From NCBI GenBank assembly GCA_947499505.1, contig CANMOQ010000002.1:868001-932000 (forward strand): DNA of 64,000 bases, read 5' to 3'. The notes beneath the pieces are model-generated. The model worked only from the letters and a program-made list of their open reading frames with translations, was not told where the DNA came from and did not search any database. Positions 8,052-17,300 of this stretch are shown in pieces. The stretch's first letter is position 1, and the number at the start of each line of letters is the position of its first letter. Origin of the DNA: an uncultured Erythrobacter sp. GTDB taxonomy: Bacteria; Pseudomonadota; Alphaproteobacteria; Sphingomonadales; Sphingomonadaceae. Both the position numbers and the translations under genes were made by a program.

Positions 8052-9368
8052 CTACTGGACCAACTCATTCAGCAGATTTTCCAGCCGCTCCTGACGGCCC
8101 GACGCCGGCGATGGTGACAGGTTTCGCTCCATCGCATCGTCGGCGAGGTCCTGAAGGCTAGTATTGCCGGACATGATTTCCTGACCCTTCTCGGTCTGCC
8201 ATCCGGAATAGCGCTCGTCCCGTGCTTCCAAGAGGCGGCCGTCCTCGATTACCTTTTCGGCCAGCAGCAGCGCGCGAGCCAGAGTATCCATGCCTCCGAT
8301 ATGGGCATGAAACATGTCATGAGGATCAATTGACTGGCGCCGAAGTTTGGTATCGAAATTGAAACCACCCGTCGTGAAGCCGCCAGCTTCCAAGATCAGG
8401 ACCATCGGTAGGACGAGATCGAGCGCGTTGTTCGGATACTGATCGGTATCCCATCCAAGTTGCGGATCGCCACGATTGATGTCGATCGACCCGAACGCGT
8501 CGTTTGCGAGGGCGCTTGCAATTTCATGTTCGAAACTGTGACCCGCTAGCGTCGCGTGGTTTGTTTCGATGTTGACGGCGAACTCATTCTCCAACCCGTA
8601 TTTGCGCAGGAAGCCTGCTACTGTGGCAACGTCATAGTCGTACTGATGTTTCGTTGGCTCTTGCGGTTTCGGCTCAATCAGCAGAAGTCCGTCGAAGCCG
8701 ATCTTGTGCTTGTGTTCGGCCACTAGATTCAGAAATCTGCCGAGTTGGTCGAGTTCGCGGGTCATGTCGGTATTGAGCAAACTCTCATATCCTTCCCGCC
8801 CACCCCACAAGACGTAGTTTTCGCCCCCAAGGCGATGCGTAGTTTCCAAGGCGAGGCGCACCTGAGCGGCGGCATAGGTGAATATTTCGGGATCGGGATT
8901 GGTAGCGGCGCCTGCGAGATACCGTCGATGGCCAAAGAGATTGGCAGTACCCCATAGGAGCTTGATCCCGGTTTCCTCCATTCTGCTCGAAAGTCTATCT
9001 TCAGCCTTCGCGAGCTTCGAGGCATGGTCGCGCAAGTCGTCCGGTGTTTCCATGACATCGAGATCATGGAACGTGTAGAACGGGGCGCCGAGACGTTTGA
9101 TGAAATCGAACGCGGCATCAATGCGCATGGCGTTGCTCGCTTCGTCCCACTGACCGGTCAGCCAAGGCCGTTCGAACGCTGGATCGCCGAATATGTCGTG
9201 GCCGCCCCAAGCAAAATTATGCCACATACACACCGCCATCCGCAGATGATCGCGCATCGGCTTGCCGAGGACGATCCGGTCGGCGTCATAGACCCGGAAG
9301 GATAACCCATCAGGCGATCCCTCTGATGCGAACTGGATGGGCGAAATATCTTCGAAGTATGTGCTCAC
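8052..9368 (-). CDS. xylA: Xylose isomerase
   Basis: Converts D-xylose to D-xylulose in the cytoplasm; two divalent metals, 438 aa, the normal length of the long (class II) family. Visible signatures: FYTFHDLDV (catalytic His and Asp, about 99-107), WGGREGYE near 187-194, LIEPKPQEPTKHQYD near 230-244 (metal Glu and Lys), ETNHATLAGHSFEHE and DINRGDPQLGWDTDQYP (metal Asp residues). GTG start at 9368 overlaps the xylulokinase stop by four bases, so the two are translationally coupled. Together with the GH3 enzyme upstream it indicates intracellular release and use of xylose from a xylose-containing oligosaccharide. Confidence 0.97.
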   Translation of the reverse strand: MSTYFEDISPIQFASEGSPDGLSFRVYDADRIVLGKPMRDHLRMAVCMWHNFAWGGHDIFGDPAFERPWLTGQWDEASNAMRIDAAFDFIKRLGAPFYTFHDLDVMETPDDLRDHASKLAKAEDRLSSRMEETGIKLLWGTANLFGHRRYLAGAATNPDPEIFTYAAAQVRLALETTHRLGGENYVLWGGREGYESLLNTDMTRELDQLGRFLNLVAEHKHKIGFDGLLLIEPKPQEPTKHQYDYDVATVAGFLRKYGLENEFAVNIETNHATLAGHSFEHEIASALANDAFGSIDINRGDPQLGWDTDQYPNNALDLVLPMVLILEAGGFTTGGFNFDTKLRRQSIDPHDMFHAHIGGMDTLARALLLAEKVIEDGRLLEARDERYSGWQTEKGQEIMSGNTSLQDLADDAMERNLSPSPASGRQERLENLLNELVQ

Positions 9369-10783
9369 GGATTAAGCTCCCGGATAGCAGGGTGGATTGC
9401 GGACCATCCCAACCGACGCTCGGCGAGATCGTCGGTGGGTTCGATAACGTGTGTAACGCTGGGCTTGCGGCAAAGGTCGGTGCTGGCATTTCCGGCCGCG
9501 ATCGCGCCCAGTCTCGCTGCTCCTGACGCAGCGCCTGCTTGTCCGGTTTCGACCAGAGCGACGCTTGAGCCGAGCGCGTTTGCGAGCATTTGTGCCCAAA
9601 ATTGCGAGCGTGCGCCGCCTCCGACGAGCGCAAGCGGTTCAGAGGGTTTGTGTCCAATGGCGCGCTGACAATCTGCGATTGCCAGCGATACGCCTTCGAT
9701 GATTGCGCGCATCATCGCGCCGCGGTCCGTATTTGCATCGAGACCGGTGAAGGCACCGCGCAGCGCGCCGTCATTGTGCGGTGTTCGCTCCCCGGCCAGA
9801 TACGGCGCGAAATAGGGGCCAGGCCGAGCAGCTTCGGCATCTGTCAGCGCCTCCTCGATGCTCGCATAGCCAAGCGCCTTCACGCCCCAGTCGGCAGAGG
9901 CGGCGGCGGACAATATGACTCCCATGCGATGCCACCTGTCCGGAACCGCGTGGCAATAGCAGTGCACGGCCTTCTTAGGGTTTGGCATGGGTTTGGCATC
10001 GACGACAAAATAGACGCCCGAAGTGCCGATGGAGACGAAACTGTCGCCCGGCTCTATTGCCCCCAACCCAACCGCGCTTGCGGCATTGTCTCCGCCGCCA
10101 GCGGCAATGGGGACTTGCTCCATGCCCCACGAAGCCGCCAACGCCGCGCGCAGCGTCCCGGTGATCTGGTTTCCCTCGAACAAGTTCGGCATGTGCCCAA
10201 TACGCAGTCCGGTAGCTTCGAGGAGGCCGGGTGACCATTGCCGAGCTGCGACATCAAGCCAGCTAGTGCCTGCTGCATCGCTGGCATCGGTTGCTTTGTC
10301 GCCTGATAAATGAAGGCGGACATAGTCCTTGGGCAGCAGTACGCTTCGAACCGAACGAAAGGTCTCGGCTTCATGGTTGCGCAGCCACAGCAGCTTCGGC
10401 GCGGTAAAGCCCGGCATCACCAGGTTCGCCGACACCTCCTCCGCTTTGGGAAAGGCCCGGGTCAATTCCTGACATTCCGCTGCAGCGCGCGTATCGTTCC
10501 ACAAGATTGCGGTTCTCAATGGCCGGTCGTCAGCGCCAAGTACAGTCGCTCCGTGCATCTGACCGCTCAGCCCGATGCCGCGTGTAGCGGCGCGAAGATC
10601 GGAGGGAAGCGAGAGTACCGCTTGCTCTACGGCGACGAGCCAATCGGACGGGTCCTGCTCTGCCCAACCGGACTGGGGCCGCGAGATCGACAAGTCTGCG
10701 CTTGCCTCGGAAATTATCTCACCGTTGTCCTCGATCAGCACGACCTTGACCGAGGAGGTACCCAGATCGATGCCCATCCACAT
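9365..10783 (-). CDS. xylB: Xylulokinase
   Basis: FGGY-family sugar kinase, 472 aa, phosphorylating D-xylulose to xylulose 5-phosphate for the pentose phosphate pathway. The N-terminal phosphate loop MGIDLGTSSVKVVLI, the QMHG substrate motif near 78-81 (SGQMHGATVLG), GGGDNAASAVG near 232-242 and the C-terminal ATP-binding LVGGGARSQFWAQMLANALG are all present. It overlaps the upstream epimerase by one base (TGATG) and the downstream xylA by four. The clear pairing with xylA supports xylulose over other FGGY substrates. Confidence 0.96.
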   Translation of the reverse strand: MWMGIDLGTSSVKVVLIEDNGEIISEASADLSISRPQSGWAEQDPSDWLVAVEQAVLSLPSDLRAATRGIGLSGQMHGATVLGADDRPLRTAILWNDTRAAAECQELTRAFPKAEEVSANLVMPGFTAPKLLWLRNHEAETFRSVRSVLLPKDYVRLHLSGDKATDASDAAGTSWLDVAARQWSPGLLEATGLRIGHMPNLFEGNQITGTLRAALAASWGMEQVPIAAGGGDNAASAVGLGAIEPGDSFVSIGTSGVYFVVDAKPMPNPKKAVHCYCHAVPDRWHRMGVILSAAASADWGVKALGYASIEEALTDAEAARPGPYFAPYLAGERTPHNDGALRGAFTGLDANTDRGAMMRAIIEGVSLAIADCQRAIGHKPSEPLALVGGGARSQFWAQMLANALGSSVALVETGQAGAASGAARLGAIAAGNASTDLCRKPSVTHVIEPTDDLAERRLGWSAIHPAIRELNP

Positions 10784-11643
10784 CAGCGGGCCCGCTCCGT
10801 CACAGCAAAGCGGGTTAAAGTGTCCCAGCGCTCATCAGGACTAAGCATGCGTAGCCCGGTCTCGTAATCCGCACCGCTTCGATTGACGCTGTCGGGCATG
10901 TGGCTGACAGGTTCGATGCAAAAGAAATCGGCATCTGGCGGGCTATAGAAATGCGTGAATGCGAAAGCGGGGTCCGGCTCGATCGTCAGCACGTGTTGAG
11001 GCCATTCGATGCGGATGGAGCCTTGCAAGCCCGCAAAAGTGTTGTCCCAGTTCGCGCCGCAAAGAGTATCGAAGTCGCCCGGCTCGAAACTGTCTGGAAT
11101 GCCCGCACTGTCATTGTGCCACACGCCGCAGGTTCGCAGGGACACGGCGGCTTGGTTGCGGGGAAGATAAGGGTGTAGCCCCAGCCCAGCGGGCATGTCC
11201 CTATCCCCGAGATTGATGAGTGACAGGCGGTGGAGATAGCCATGCTCCGACAACTCGAAGCGCTGCTCGGCACGGTAGGGCCAGGGCCATCGCCCCGTTT
11301 CACGGCTCGAGGCTGGCGTATGTTCATACACTAGCCACACCTCGGTTTGGGATAAGGCTTCTACTTCCCAGCGGGCCAGCCAACCCCAGCCATGCAGTGC
11401 GTTGCGTGCGTCGATGTCCGGGTGATTGGGTGGCAGTGTTATCGCATGTCCTTCGTGCTCGAAGTTTCCATCGGCGATGCGTCCGGCAAATGGAACGAGC
11501 GGAAAACACGCGCTCTCGATCGGATCACCCGTTTCCTTGCCGAGCCGAAATACTGGCCGTTCTAGCCACGAGAAAAGCTCGACCGCGCCTCCCCGTTCAG
11601 GGTCGATGCGCAATCGACTTTCCTGGGTGCGAAGCTCCAGCAT
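10783..11643 (-). CDS. Aldose 1-epimerase family protein
   Basis: Galactose-mutarotase-like beta-sandwich protein, 286 aa, expected to interconvert alpha and beta anomers of a free sugar. Seen: LVPFAGRIADGNFEHEG near 49-65, LHGWGWLARWEVE near 84-96 (the conserved LHG His), and LGLHPYLP near 153-160 (second catalytic His), and a C-terminal FFCIEPVSHMPDS segment with the conserved Glu. It lies between the GH3 glycosidase and xylulokinase, so it most likely mutarotates xylose or another monosaccharide released by the glycosidases before isomerisation. Two bases separate it from the GH3 stop. Confidence 0.85.
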   Translation of the reverse strand: MLELRTQESRLRIDPERGGAVELFSWLERPVFRLGKETGDPIESACFPLVPFAGRIADGNFEHEGHAITLPPNHPDIDARNALHGWGWLARWEVEALSQTEVWLVYEHTPASSRETGRWPWPYRAEQRFELSEHGYLHRLSLINLGDRDMPAGLGLHPYLPRNQAAVSLRTCGVWHNDSAGIPDSFEPGDFDTLCGANWDNTFAGLQGSIRIEWPQHVLTIEPDPAFAFTHFYSPPDADFFCIEPVSHMPDSVNRSGADYETGLRMLSPDERWDTLTRFAVTERAR

Positions 11644-11645
11644 GG

Positions 11646-13739
11646 TTAGAGAACAAGCGACGTTTCGATCAGGTCTGCTGAGCTTCCGCCACAGAGCACC
11701 CAGTATTCGCCTGGTTCAAAACGCCAGTCGTGCGTGGCAGGATCGCGGTAGCGCAGGTCCGCCAAGGCAATGTTGAGCGAAACCGTGCGCCGCTCACCCG
11801 GCTGGAGCGACACCCGCGCAAAGCCCTTGAGCAACTTCTTCTGTCGTTCGAGTGCCTTGCCCGGTGCGCCCACATAGAACTGTACGACCTCTTCGGCGGC
11901 GACATCGCCTGCATTGACCACCGTCACCTCGGCATGAAGATCGTTGCCATCGCTTCGCACCTTCAACGCGCGATAGTCGAATTGCGTGTAAGAGAGACCA
12001 TGTCCGAAGGGATAACGCGGTTCTATCTCCTCGCGGTCGAACTTCGTGTAGCCGTGCCACAGGTCGTAGGTGATGCTATCTGCGTCCTTGTCGAAGAACG
12101 GATAGTCGTCTTGCGACTTTGCAACAATGAACGGCAACTTGCCTGAAGGCGATGCCTCGCCGAACAGCAGCTTCGCGAGCGCAGTTCCACCTTCCATACC
12201 CGAATAGAAGGTCTGGAGGATCGCACCCACGCTTTCGTGCCATTCCTCGACCATTATGGCCGAGCCCGAGACGATAACGACGACGACGGGCTTGCCGGAA
12301 GCTGCGGCAGCGGCGATCAGCTCCTGCTGGTCCGCCCGCACGCCCAGATCATCGCGATCCCCGCCCACGGTCGAGGCTTGTGCCGCGGAACGAAGTTCCT
12401 CCGGCACATCGGCGCCCAGAGCAATGTCACCGGGGATGAACTCGCCTTCGTCTTCCGAGGTATTGCCGACTACCACGACCACCGCATCGGATGCTTCGGC
12501 CGCTTGGCGCGCCGCGTCTAAATCGGCCTCGTCACCGGTCAGGATTTCCTTCACACCCAATCTGTCGCTGGCGCGCTGCAACCCTTCTAGCGGAGAGACC
12601 ACATAAGGCGGCCGGACCTTGCTCGAGCCTTCGTCGCCGGTATTCTCCAGCGCTGCCAACCGGCCCAACACCGCGAGTTTTCCGATCTTGCCTGGTGCCA
12701 GCGGTAGCACATCATCATTCTTGAGCAGGACCGCAGACTTCTCCGCCGCCTCTAGGGCCAATGCGGTATGTGCTGGAGCCGCCGCAAAAGACCCGTCATA
12801 AGTCTCCTGTGGGTCCTGCCGGGTGGCGAAGCGATAAGTGACGCGAAGGATCCGGCGGCAAGCACGGTCAATGACTTCCGGCTCGATCGTCCCGTTTTCA
12901 ACTCCTGCGACAAGCTTCTGGCCAAAATGGATTGGTTCAGGATTTTCGACATCTAGGCCAGCTGCCGCACCATAGGGTTGATAGACTCCCATCACCCAGT
13001 CCGAATGCACGAAGCCGTCGAAGCCCCATTCACCGCGCAAGATGTCGGTGAGGAGAACACGATCCTGCCCGCAATACTCGCCATTTATCTTGTTGTAGGC
13101 GCTCATCACGCTTGCACAGCCTGCATCGATGGCGCGCTTGAAGTGCGGTAGGTAGACTTCGTGCAGCGCGCGATCGTCTATCTGCACGTCAACCTTGAAG
13201 CGCGCATTCTCCATCGAATTGAGTGCAAAATGCTTGACCGTGGCGACGACATTGTGCGTCTGGATACCCGTTGCCAGCGCAGCGCCCATCTCTCCCAAAT
13301 GGTGCGGATCCTCGCCATAAGTCTCCTGCGCCCGGCCCCAAGCTGGATGACGCAACAGGTTGAAGCAGACGGCGCCGGACAGCGTGCAGCCATTCACCCG
13401 GCTCTCGATCCCCATAACCTCTCCGATCCGCCGCTCCAGATCGACGTCGAAGCTAGCGCCCCGCGCCATCGAGCAGGGAAAGCAGGTCGAATTACCGCCG
13501 GCCACGCCGCGCGGCCCATCGGTGAAATAGAGCGCAGGCACATTTAGCCGATCAACCCCGCCTCCGGCGCGATAGGGGCGCGCGCACCATACGCGGTCGT
13601 CTTCGGCCATTGCCTGGAAAAAGCCCTGGCCGCTCATCATGCCGACCTTCTCTTCCAACGTAGCCTCAGCCAGGATCGCGTCGATCGTCTCGTCAATCTC
13701 GGCATTACTCATGCCTTTCTTGGGGCCAAAATCGGTCAT
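11646..13739 (-). CDS. Glycoside hydrolase family 3 protein (beta-glucosidase/beta-xylosidase)
   Basis: Cytoplasmic GH3 exo-glycosidase, 697 aa. It has the (alpha/beta)8 domain with KHFALNSMENAR, the nucleophile Asp in GFVHSDWVMG (about 245), the alpha/beta sandwich domain with the KSAVLLKNDDVLPL entry, and a C-terminal fibronectin-III-like domain (EVVQFYVG, ADLRYRDPATHDWRFEPGEY). No signal peptide is visible, so hydrolysis would occur after import. It sits directly upstream of the epimerase-xylB-xylA genes, which favours beta-xylosidase or an activity that finally yields xylose; beta-glucosidase remains possible. It follows the GH95-like gene by 83 bases on the same strand. Confidence 0.92.
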   Translation of the reverse strand: MTDFGPKKGMSNAEIDETIDAILAEATLEEKVGMMSGQGFFQAMAEDDRVWCARPYRAGGGVDRLNVPALYFTDGPRGVAGGNSTCFPCSMARGASFDVDLERRIGEVMGIESRVNGCTLSGAVCFNLLRHPAWGRAQETYGEDPHHLGEMGAALATGIQTHNVVATVKHFALNSMENARFKVDVQIDDRALHEVYLPHFKRAIDAGCASVMSAYNKINGEYCGQDRVLLTDILRGEWGFDGFVHSDWVMGVYQPYGAAAGLDVENPEPIHFGQKLVAGVENGTIEPEVIDRACRRILRVTYRFATRQDPQETYDGSFAAAPAHTALALEAAEKSAVLLKNDDVLPLAPGKIGKLAVLGRLAALENTGDEGSSKVRPPYVVSPLEGLQRASDRLGVKEILTGDEADLDAARQAAEASDAVVVVVGNTSEDEGEFIPGDIALGADVPEELRSAAQASTVGGDRDDLGVRADQQELIAAAAASGKPVVVVIVSGSAIMVEEWHESVGAILQTFYSGMEGGTALAKLLFGEASPSGKLPFIVAKSQDDYPFFDKDADSITYDLWHGYTKFDREEIEPRYPFGHGLSYTQFDYRALKVRSDGNDLHAEVTVVNAGDVAAEEVVQFYVGAPGKALERQKKLLKGFARVSLQPGERRTVSLNIALADLRYRDPATHDWRFEPGEYWVLCGGSSADLIETSLVL

Positions 13740-13822
13740 CTAATGCTCCTTAATCGAGGTGGTTCGCGCAGGCGGAAATGTTTGGGAGGTGCGCAGGGAA
13801 AGCGCCCTCGCAGTTGATCGGG

Positions 13823-16018
13823 TCAAAGCGCGACATCGACTGTCTGCATTTCGCCGCCGATCAGGGTTACTTTGCGCGGCTCTCCGCCGCGCACTGTCAG
13901 TTCGAAACTCGCGTCATTCGCGCAGAGGAGCTTCGCAACCAACCGCCCGTCACTCACCATGAGCGAAACGATTTCAATAGCACCGTCGGCCTTGAAACCC
14001 TTCAGCTGTGCAGATGTCCATGCCTCTGGCCAGGCCATCAGGAGGTCGAGGCGTCCCGGACGGCTTTGCACAAACATGTCCTGAATGCCGGCCAGCGCAA
14101 GGCTGTTGCCCTCGAACGTAAAGCAGTCAAAAGGCAGCGCCATATAACCCTTGCCGGAAATATCGCCATTGGTGTGAAAGCCATTGGGGTAGCGGAAACC
14201 ATCATCGAAAATATGCAGGGCTTTCAATGCCTTTTCGTGATCGCCCATTCTTGCGTACATGCAGGATAGCCAGCTGTAAGTGTACCCCATCCACGCCCCT
14301 GTGCCAGCGTCTTCGATGCGCTTGATCGTTGCGTCGATCACGCGCCGATCTTCGGTGTCGAGGGGGTCGAGCTGATGGAGAGGCATGATCGACAGGGAAT
14401 TGGAGAAATGTCTGTGTGGCTGGTTCCACGGCTCACCTTCGGCGATCAGGAGGCTGTTATCGTCGCCGACCAGCAGATCGGGACATTCGGCCAATGCCTT
14501 GCGCCACCGCTCGGCCTCTTCGCCATCGCCAAGCGCCTCGCATACGTCTGCCGCAGCGAAGAATGTAAACCGGGTAAGCGCCAGATCGTAGTTGGTCCAA
14601 TCCCAGAAAAAGGCTTCGCGCCGGTTGTCGTTCCATTCGGGCGAAGTTGCGATCGGCGGCTTTCGCTGACCCGTTTGCGGATCTATCTCCATGATCGCTT
14701 CCAGAAAGACAGCAACATCGCAGATCCACGGGGCGATCTTTTCCTTCAGCAATTCCCTGTCGCCGCCATGGCGCCAATCGAGCCAAACATTATGGACGAG
14801 CCACGACCCCGATGTCAGGGAATGCGTGTAAGGTGCCCATCCACCAAGCTGCTGATTTTCGATGTCGCAAGTCATCGGAACGCACAGGCCCGGCTTGTCA
14901 AAAAACCTGCGAGTCCATTCGCGGCAATTGTCTGCGGTTTCCCAAAGCCAGTCGACCATTACTCGTGACGCATCAAGCCTGCCGGCTGTGTAGAGAGGCG
15001 CGTAAGTCATTTGGGTGTTGAGATTGTGGTGGTAGTCGCCTTTCCACGGAGGCAAATACCCGGCATCGACGGTCCATGGGCCCTGCAGTGCCACCGGTGG
15101 AGCCTCGGGCTGCGCTGCGGCCACAAGCAGGTAAGTATCGACAACCCACCACTTTTCCCGAACGGCATCGTCTGGGAGTGCGAGCCAAGAACGGCTCCAT
15201 TGGTCGAGCCACCATTCGCGATGAGCGGAAAGCAAATCATCCAGAGATTGGGCAGCGAGTGAATTCAATTGCTCGCAAACGAGGTCTTTTGCTTGCTGCG
15301 TGGTCTCCGCAGACACGACATGGACATAGGCAATGTGGAGATCGCCTTCCTGCTTGCGCAAGATCGCCGCAGCAAAAGCGGCGTCATACGTTTTTTGTAC
15401 ATACCCTTCGATTGCACCCTCTGTGAAAAGCTCGGGCTTGTCGTAGTCAAGATCTTGTGGGCGGCCTTGGGCAATAAACGCAATAAACGATTCTTCTTTC
15501 GGTGGCGCAGGCTCGCCGAATGCGGGAGGTTCAAGCTCTATTCCCTCAACAATTTTTGGCTCGGTGCTCCACAGTGCGCCGCAACCCGTGCCTGCCAGTG
15601 CTGCCATTTCGAGCGTGCCGGCATCGAGCGTAATGCGCGCGATAGCCTCGCTCAGCGACAGTCGCCCTGAGTGAAGCTGACCTGAAGCTCCGGGGAGCCG
15701 CAGCCGGCCTACGGGCAATTTGGTAGGAGCAGGTCGTTGATAAGGTGCTTCAAACTCGACCTGCACGAGGTCCATTCGGTCGGTTTTCACAAGTTCAACG
15801 AGCCGGTCGAACCGATACGTTTCGGCTTGATATTCCGGGATTGGGCGGGTGTCCCAGACATCCGATCGATCAAGCGAAACAACCAGATCGTCTGGCGAGC
15901 ACCAGGCCATCATGCCGAGCAATCCATTGGCGAGGGGCAATCCTGAGGACCACCCCTGCTTCTCAAGGTCCAGCTCGAGATTGTGCCGGGGGGCCGGGTG
16001 GCCATTTGGGAATTTCAT
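13823..16018 (-). CDS. GH95-like glycosidase (alpha-L-fucosidase/galactosidase family)
   Basis: Glycosidase of 731 aa with the (alpha/alpha)6-barrel organisation of GH95. N-terminal LPLANGLLGMMAW and LDRSDVWDT match the family start. The paired Asn motif is present as GDYHHNLNTQMTY (Asn332, Asn334), the general acid in TSPEWND (Glu461), and the C-terminal motif appears as FEGNSLALAGIQDMFVQS with Glu636 where GH95 enzymes usually carry Asp. No signal peptide: cytoplasmic. ATG at 16018 is preferred because GAGAGG lies 7 bases upstream; an ATG 48 bases earlier is also in frame. It is the first gene of the xylose operon and divergent from the solute-binding-like gene across an operator region. 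Fucose, galactose or another terminal alpha-linked sugar is the likely target. Confidence 0.75.
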   Translation of the reverse strand: MKFPNGHPAPRHNLELDLEKQGWSSGLPLANGLLGMMAWCSPDDLVVSLDRSDVWDTRPIPEYQAETYRFDRLVELVKTDRMDLVQVEFEAPYQRPAPTKLPVGRLRLPGASGQLHSGRLSLSEAIARITLDAGTLEMAALAGTGCGALWSTEPKIVEGIELEPPAFGEPAPPKEESFIAFIAQGRPQDLDYDKPELFTEGAIEGYVQKTYDAAFAAAILRKQEGDLHIAYVHVVSAETTQQAKDLVCEQLNSLAAQSLDDLLSAHREWWLDQWSRSWLALPDDAVREKWWVVDTYLLVAAAQPEAPPVALQGPWTVDAGYLPPWKGDYHHNLNTQMTYAPLYTAGRLDASRVMVDWLWETADNCREWTRRFFDKPGLCVPMTCDIENQQLGGWAPYTHSLTSGSWLVHNVWLDWRHGGDRELLKEKIAPWICDVAVFLEAIMEIDPQTGQRKPPIATSPEWNDNRREAFFWDWTNYDLALTRFTFFAAADVCEALGDGEEAERWRKALAECPDLLVGDDNSLLIAEGEPWNQPHRHFSNSLSIMPLHQLDPLDTEDRRVIDATIKRIEDAGTGAWMGYTYSWLSCMYARMGDHEKALKALHIFDDGFRYPNGFHTNGDISGKGYMALPFDCFTFEGNSLALAGIQDMFVQSRPGRLDLLMAWPEAWTSAQLKGFKADGAIEIVSLMVSDGRLVAKLLCANDASFELTVRGGEPRKVTLIGGEMQTVDVAL

Positions 16019-16060
16019 ACTTTGCCTCTCGTAAAGCGCCTGCCTATTGGCAATCCGTCC

Positions 16061-16092
16061 ATTCATATATAATCACAGGGTTTATATAGAGA
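16061..16092. promoter_or_regulatory. Candidate operator pair, GH95/solute-binding divergent promoter
   Basis: ATTCATATATAATC (16061-16074, plus strand) and the inverted copy TCTCTATATAAACC (16079-16092, minus strand) match the TTCRTATWTAA motif found in four other promoter regions of this sugar island. It lies between two divergent operons and is a probable site for the IclR regulator at 20595. Confidence 0.5.
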
Positions 16093-16120
16093 CAGGGTCT
16101 AGTGCAAGCGGGGATACGGA

Positions 16121-17260
16121 ATGCAAGACGAAATATCGCTACGAGGCATCGCCTGGGATCATGTCCGGGGGTACGATCCGATGGTTGCGGCCTCCAAGGC
16201 TTTTCGTTTGCGGCATCCGCATGTCACAATACGCTGGGACAGAAGGCCGCTTCAGGCTTTTGCAGACCGTCCCATCGAAATAATGGCCCGAGAGTACGAT
16301 TTGATCGTCGTCGACCACCCTCATGTCGGCGCGGTAGCGAATAGCGGCGTGCTTGCACCGCTTGGCCGGAAGGATCGCGAAGCCGAGCTGACTGCGCTTG
16401 CCGCCGCATCGATCGGCGGATCTCACGAATCGTACCAGTTCGACGAACAACAATGGGCGCTGGCGATCGATGCCGCTAGCCCCGTATCGGCGTTTCGCGA
16501 AGGCGTTTCGCTTACGGCTCCGCGGACATGGGACGATGTTATGGAAATCGCCCGTTCCGGTGATGCCTGTTTGGCGCTTGCTCCGATCAACGCTGCGATG
16601 ACCTTCTTCGGCCTCGCACGAAATCTGGGCTTTGACATCGCTGCAACAGAAGACGAGCTGATTGCGGCTGCGGATGCCGAATTGACCCTGGAGCGCTTGC
16701 GCGAACTGTCGGACCAGGTCGACCGAAGGTGCCTGGGCTTGGATCCTATCCAGATCTACGACTGGATGAGCACTGACGAGACCGCCCCGTCATATTCTGT
16801 TTTCGGCTACGGCTACACCAACTATAGCCGCGACGGGTTTCGCAGGTTCGCGCTTGTTTTCAGCGATGCGCCTGGATTTGGATCCAATGGACCCAGAGGA
16901 ACCGTGCTTGGCGGTGCAGGAATCTCAGTTTCGCAATACTCACAGCATCTCGAGGAAGCAGTCGACTTCGCCTATTTTGTTGCGAGCGGGCCGTGTCAAT
17001 CGACGATCTATTTCGACGCCGGTGGGCAGCCGGCTCACGCAGATGCGTGGGAAAGCGAAAATTGCAACCGGGCTTCGCGTGATTTCTTCCGTAACACTCG
17101 CCTGACCCTCGATACTGCCTGGATCAGGCCTCGCTATCACGGATACATGGAACTGCAGGCGCGCGCGGGCGACACTATCCACGCCTGCATCAGTGGGGAT
17201 ACCTCTGTACCGACGGCAGTCGAGCAGTTGAACGCCGCTTATCGCGAGACTCGAAAATGA
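16121..17260 (+). CDS. Solute-binding-protein-like protein without signal peptide
   Basis: 379 aa with the fold pattern of carbohydrate ABC-transporter solute-binding proteins: an N-terminal GIAWDHVRGYDPMVAASKAF segment, RHPHVTIRWDRR, EYDLIVVDHPHVG and a C-terminal AYFVASGPCQ-like hinge region. Unlike exported binding proteins it begins directly at MQDEISLRGIAWDH with no hydrophobic leader or lipobox, and no ABC permease or ATPase is encoded in the window. It is the first gene of a plus-strand unit with the lactonase at 17301. It could be a cytoplasmic sugar or sugar-acid sensor, or a recruited enzyme; neither is known from the sequence. Confidence 0.7.
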   Translation: MQDEISLRGIAWDHVRGYDPMVAASKAFRLRHPHVTIRWDRRPLQAFADRPIEIMAREYDLIVVDHPHVGAVANSGVLAPLGRKDREAELTALAAASIGGSHESYQFDEQQWALAIDAASPVSAFREGVSLTAPRTWDDVMEIARSGDACLALAPINAAMTFFGLARNLGFDIAATEDELIAAADAELTLERLRELSDQVDRRCLGLDPIQIYDWMSTDETAPSYSVFGYGYTNYSRDGFRRFALVFSDAPGFGSNGPRGTVLGGAGISVSQYSQHLEEAVDFAYFVASGPCQSTIYFDAGGQPAHADAWESENCNRASRDFFRNTRLTLDTAWIRPRYHGYMELQARAGDTIHACISGDTSVPTAVEQLNAAYRETRK

Positions 17261-17300
17261 ATACTGGCATGATGCAGATGCTTGTTGAAAGGGTGCATCC

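Noticed and set aside
9590..10234. Open frame of 214 codons on the plus strand
   Set aside because: Antisense shadow of xylB with no recognisable domain.
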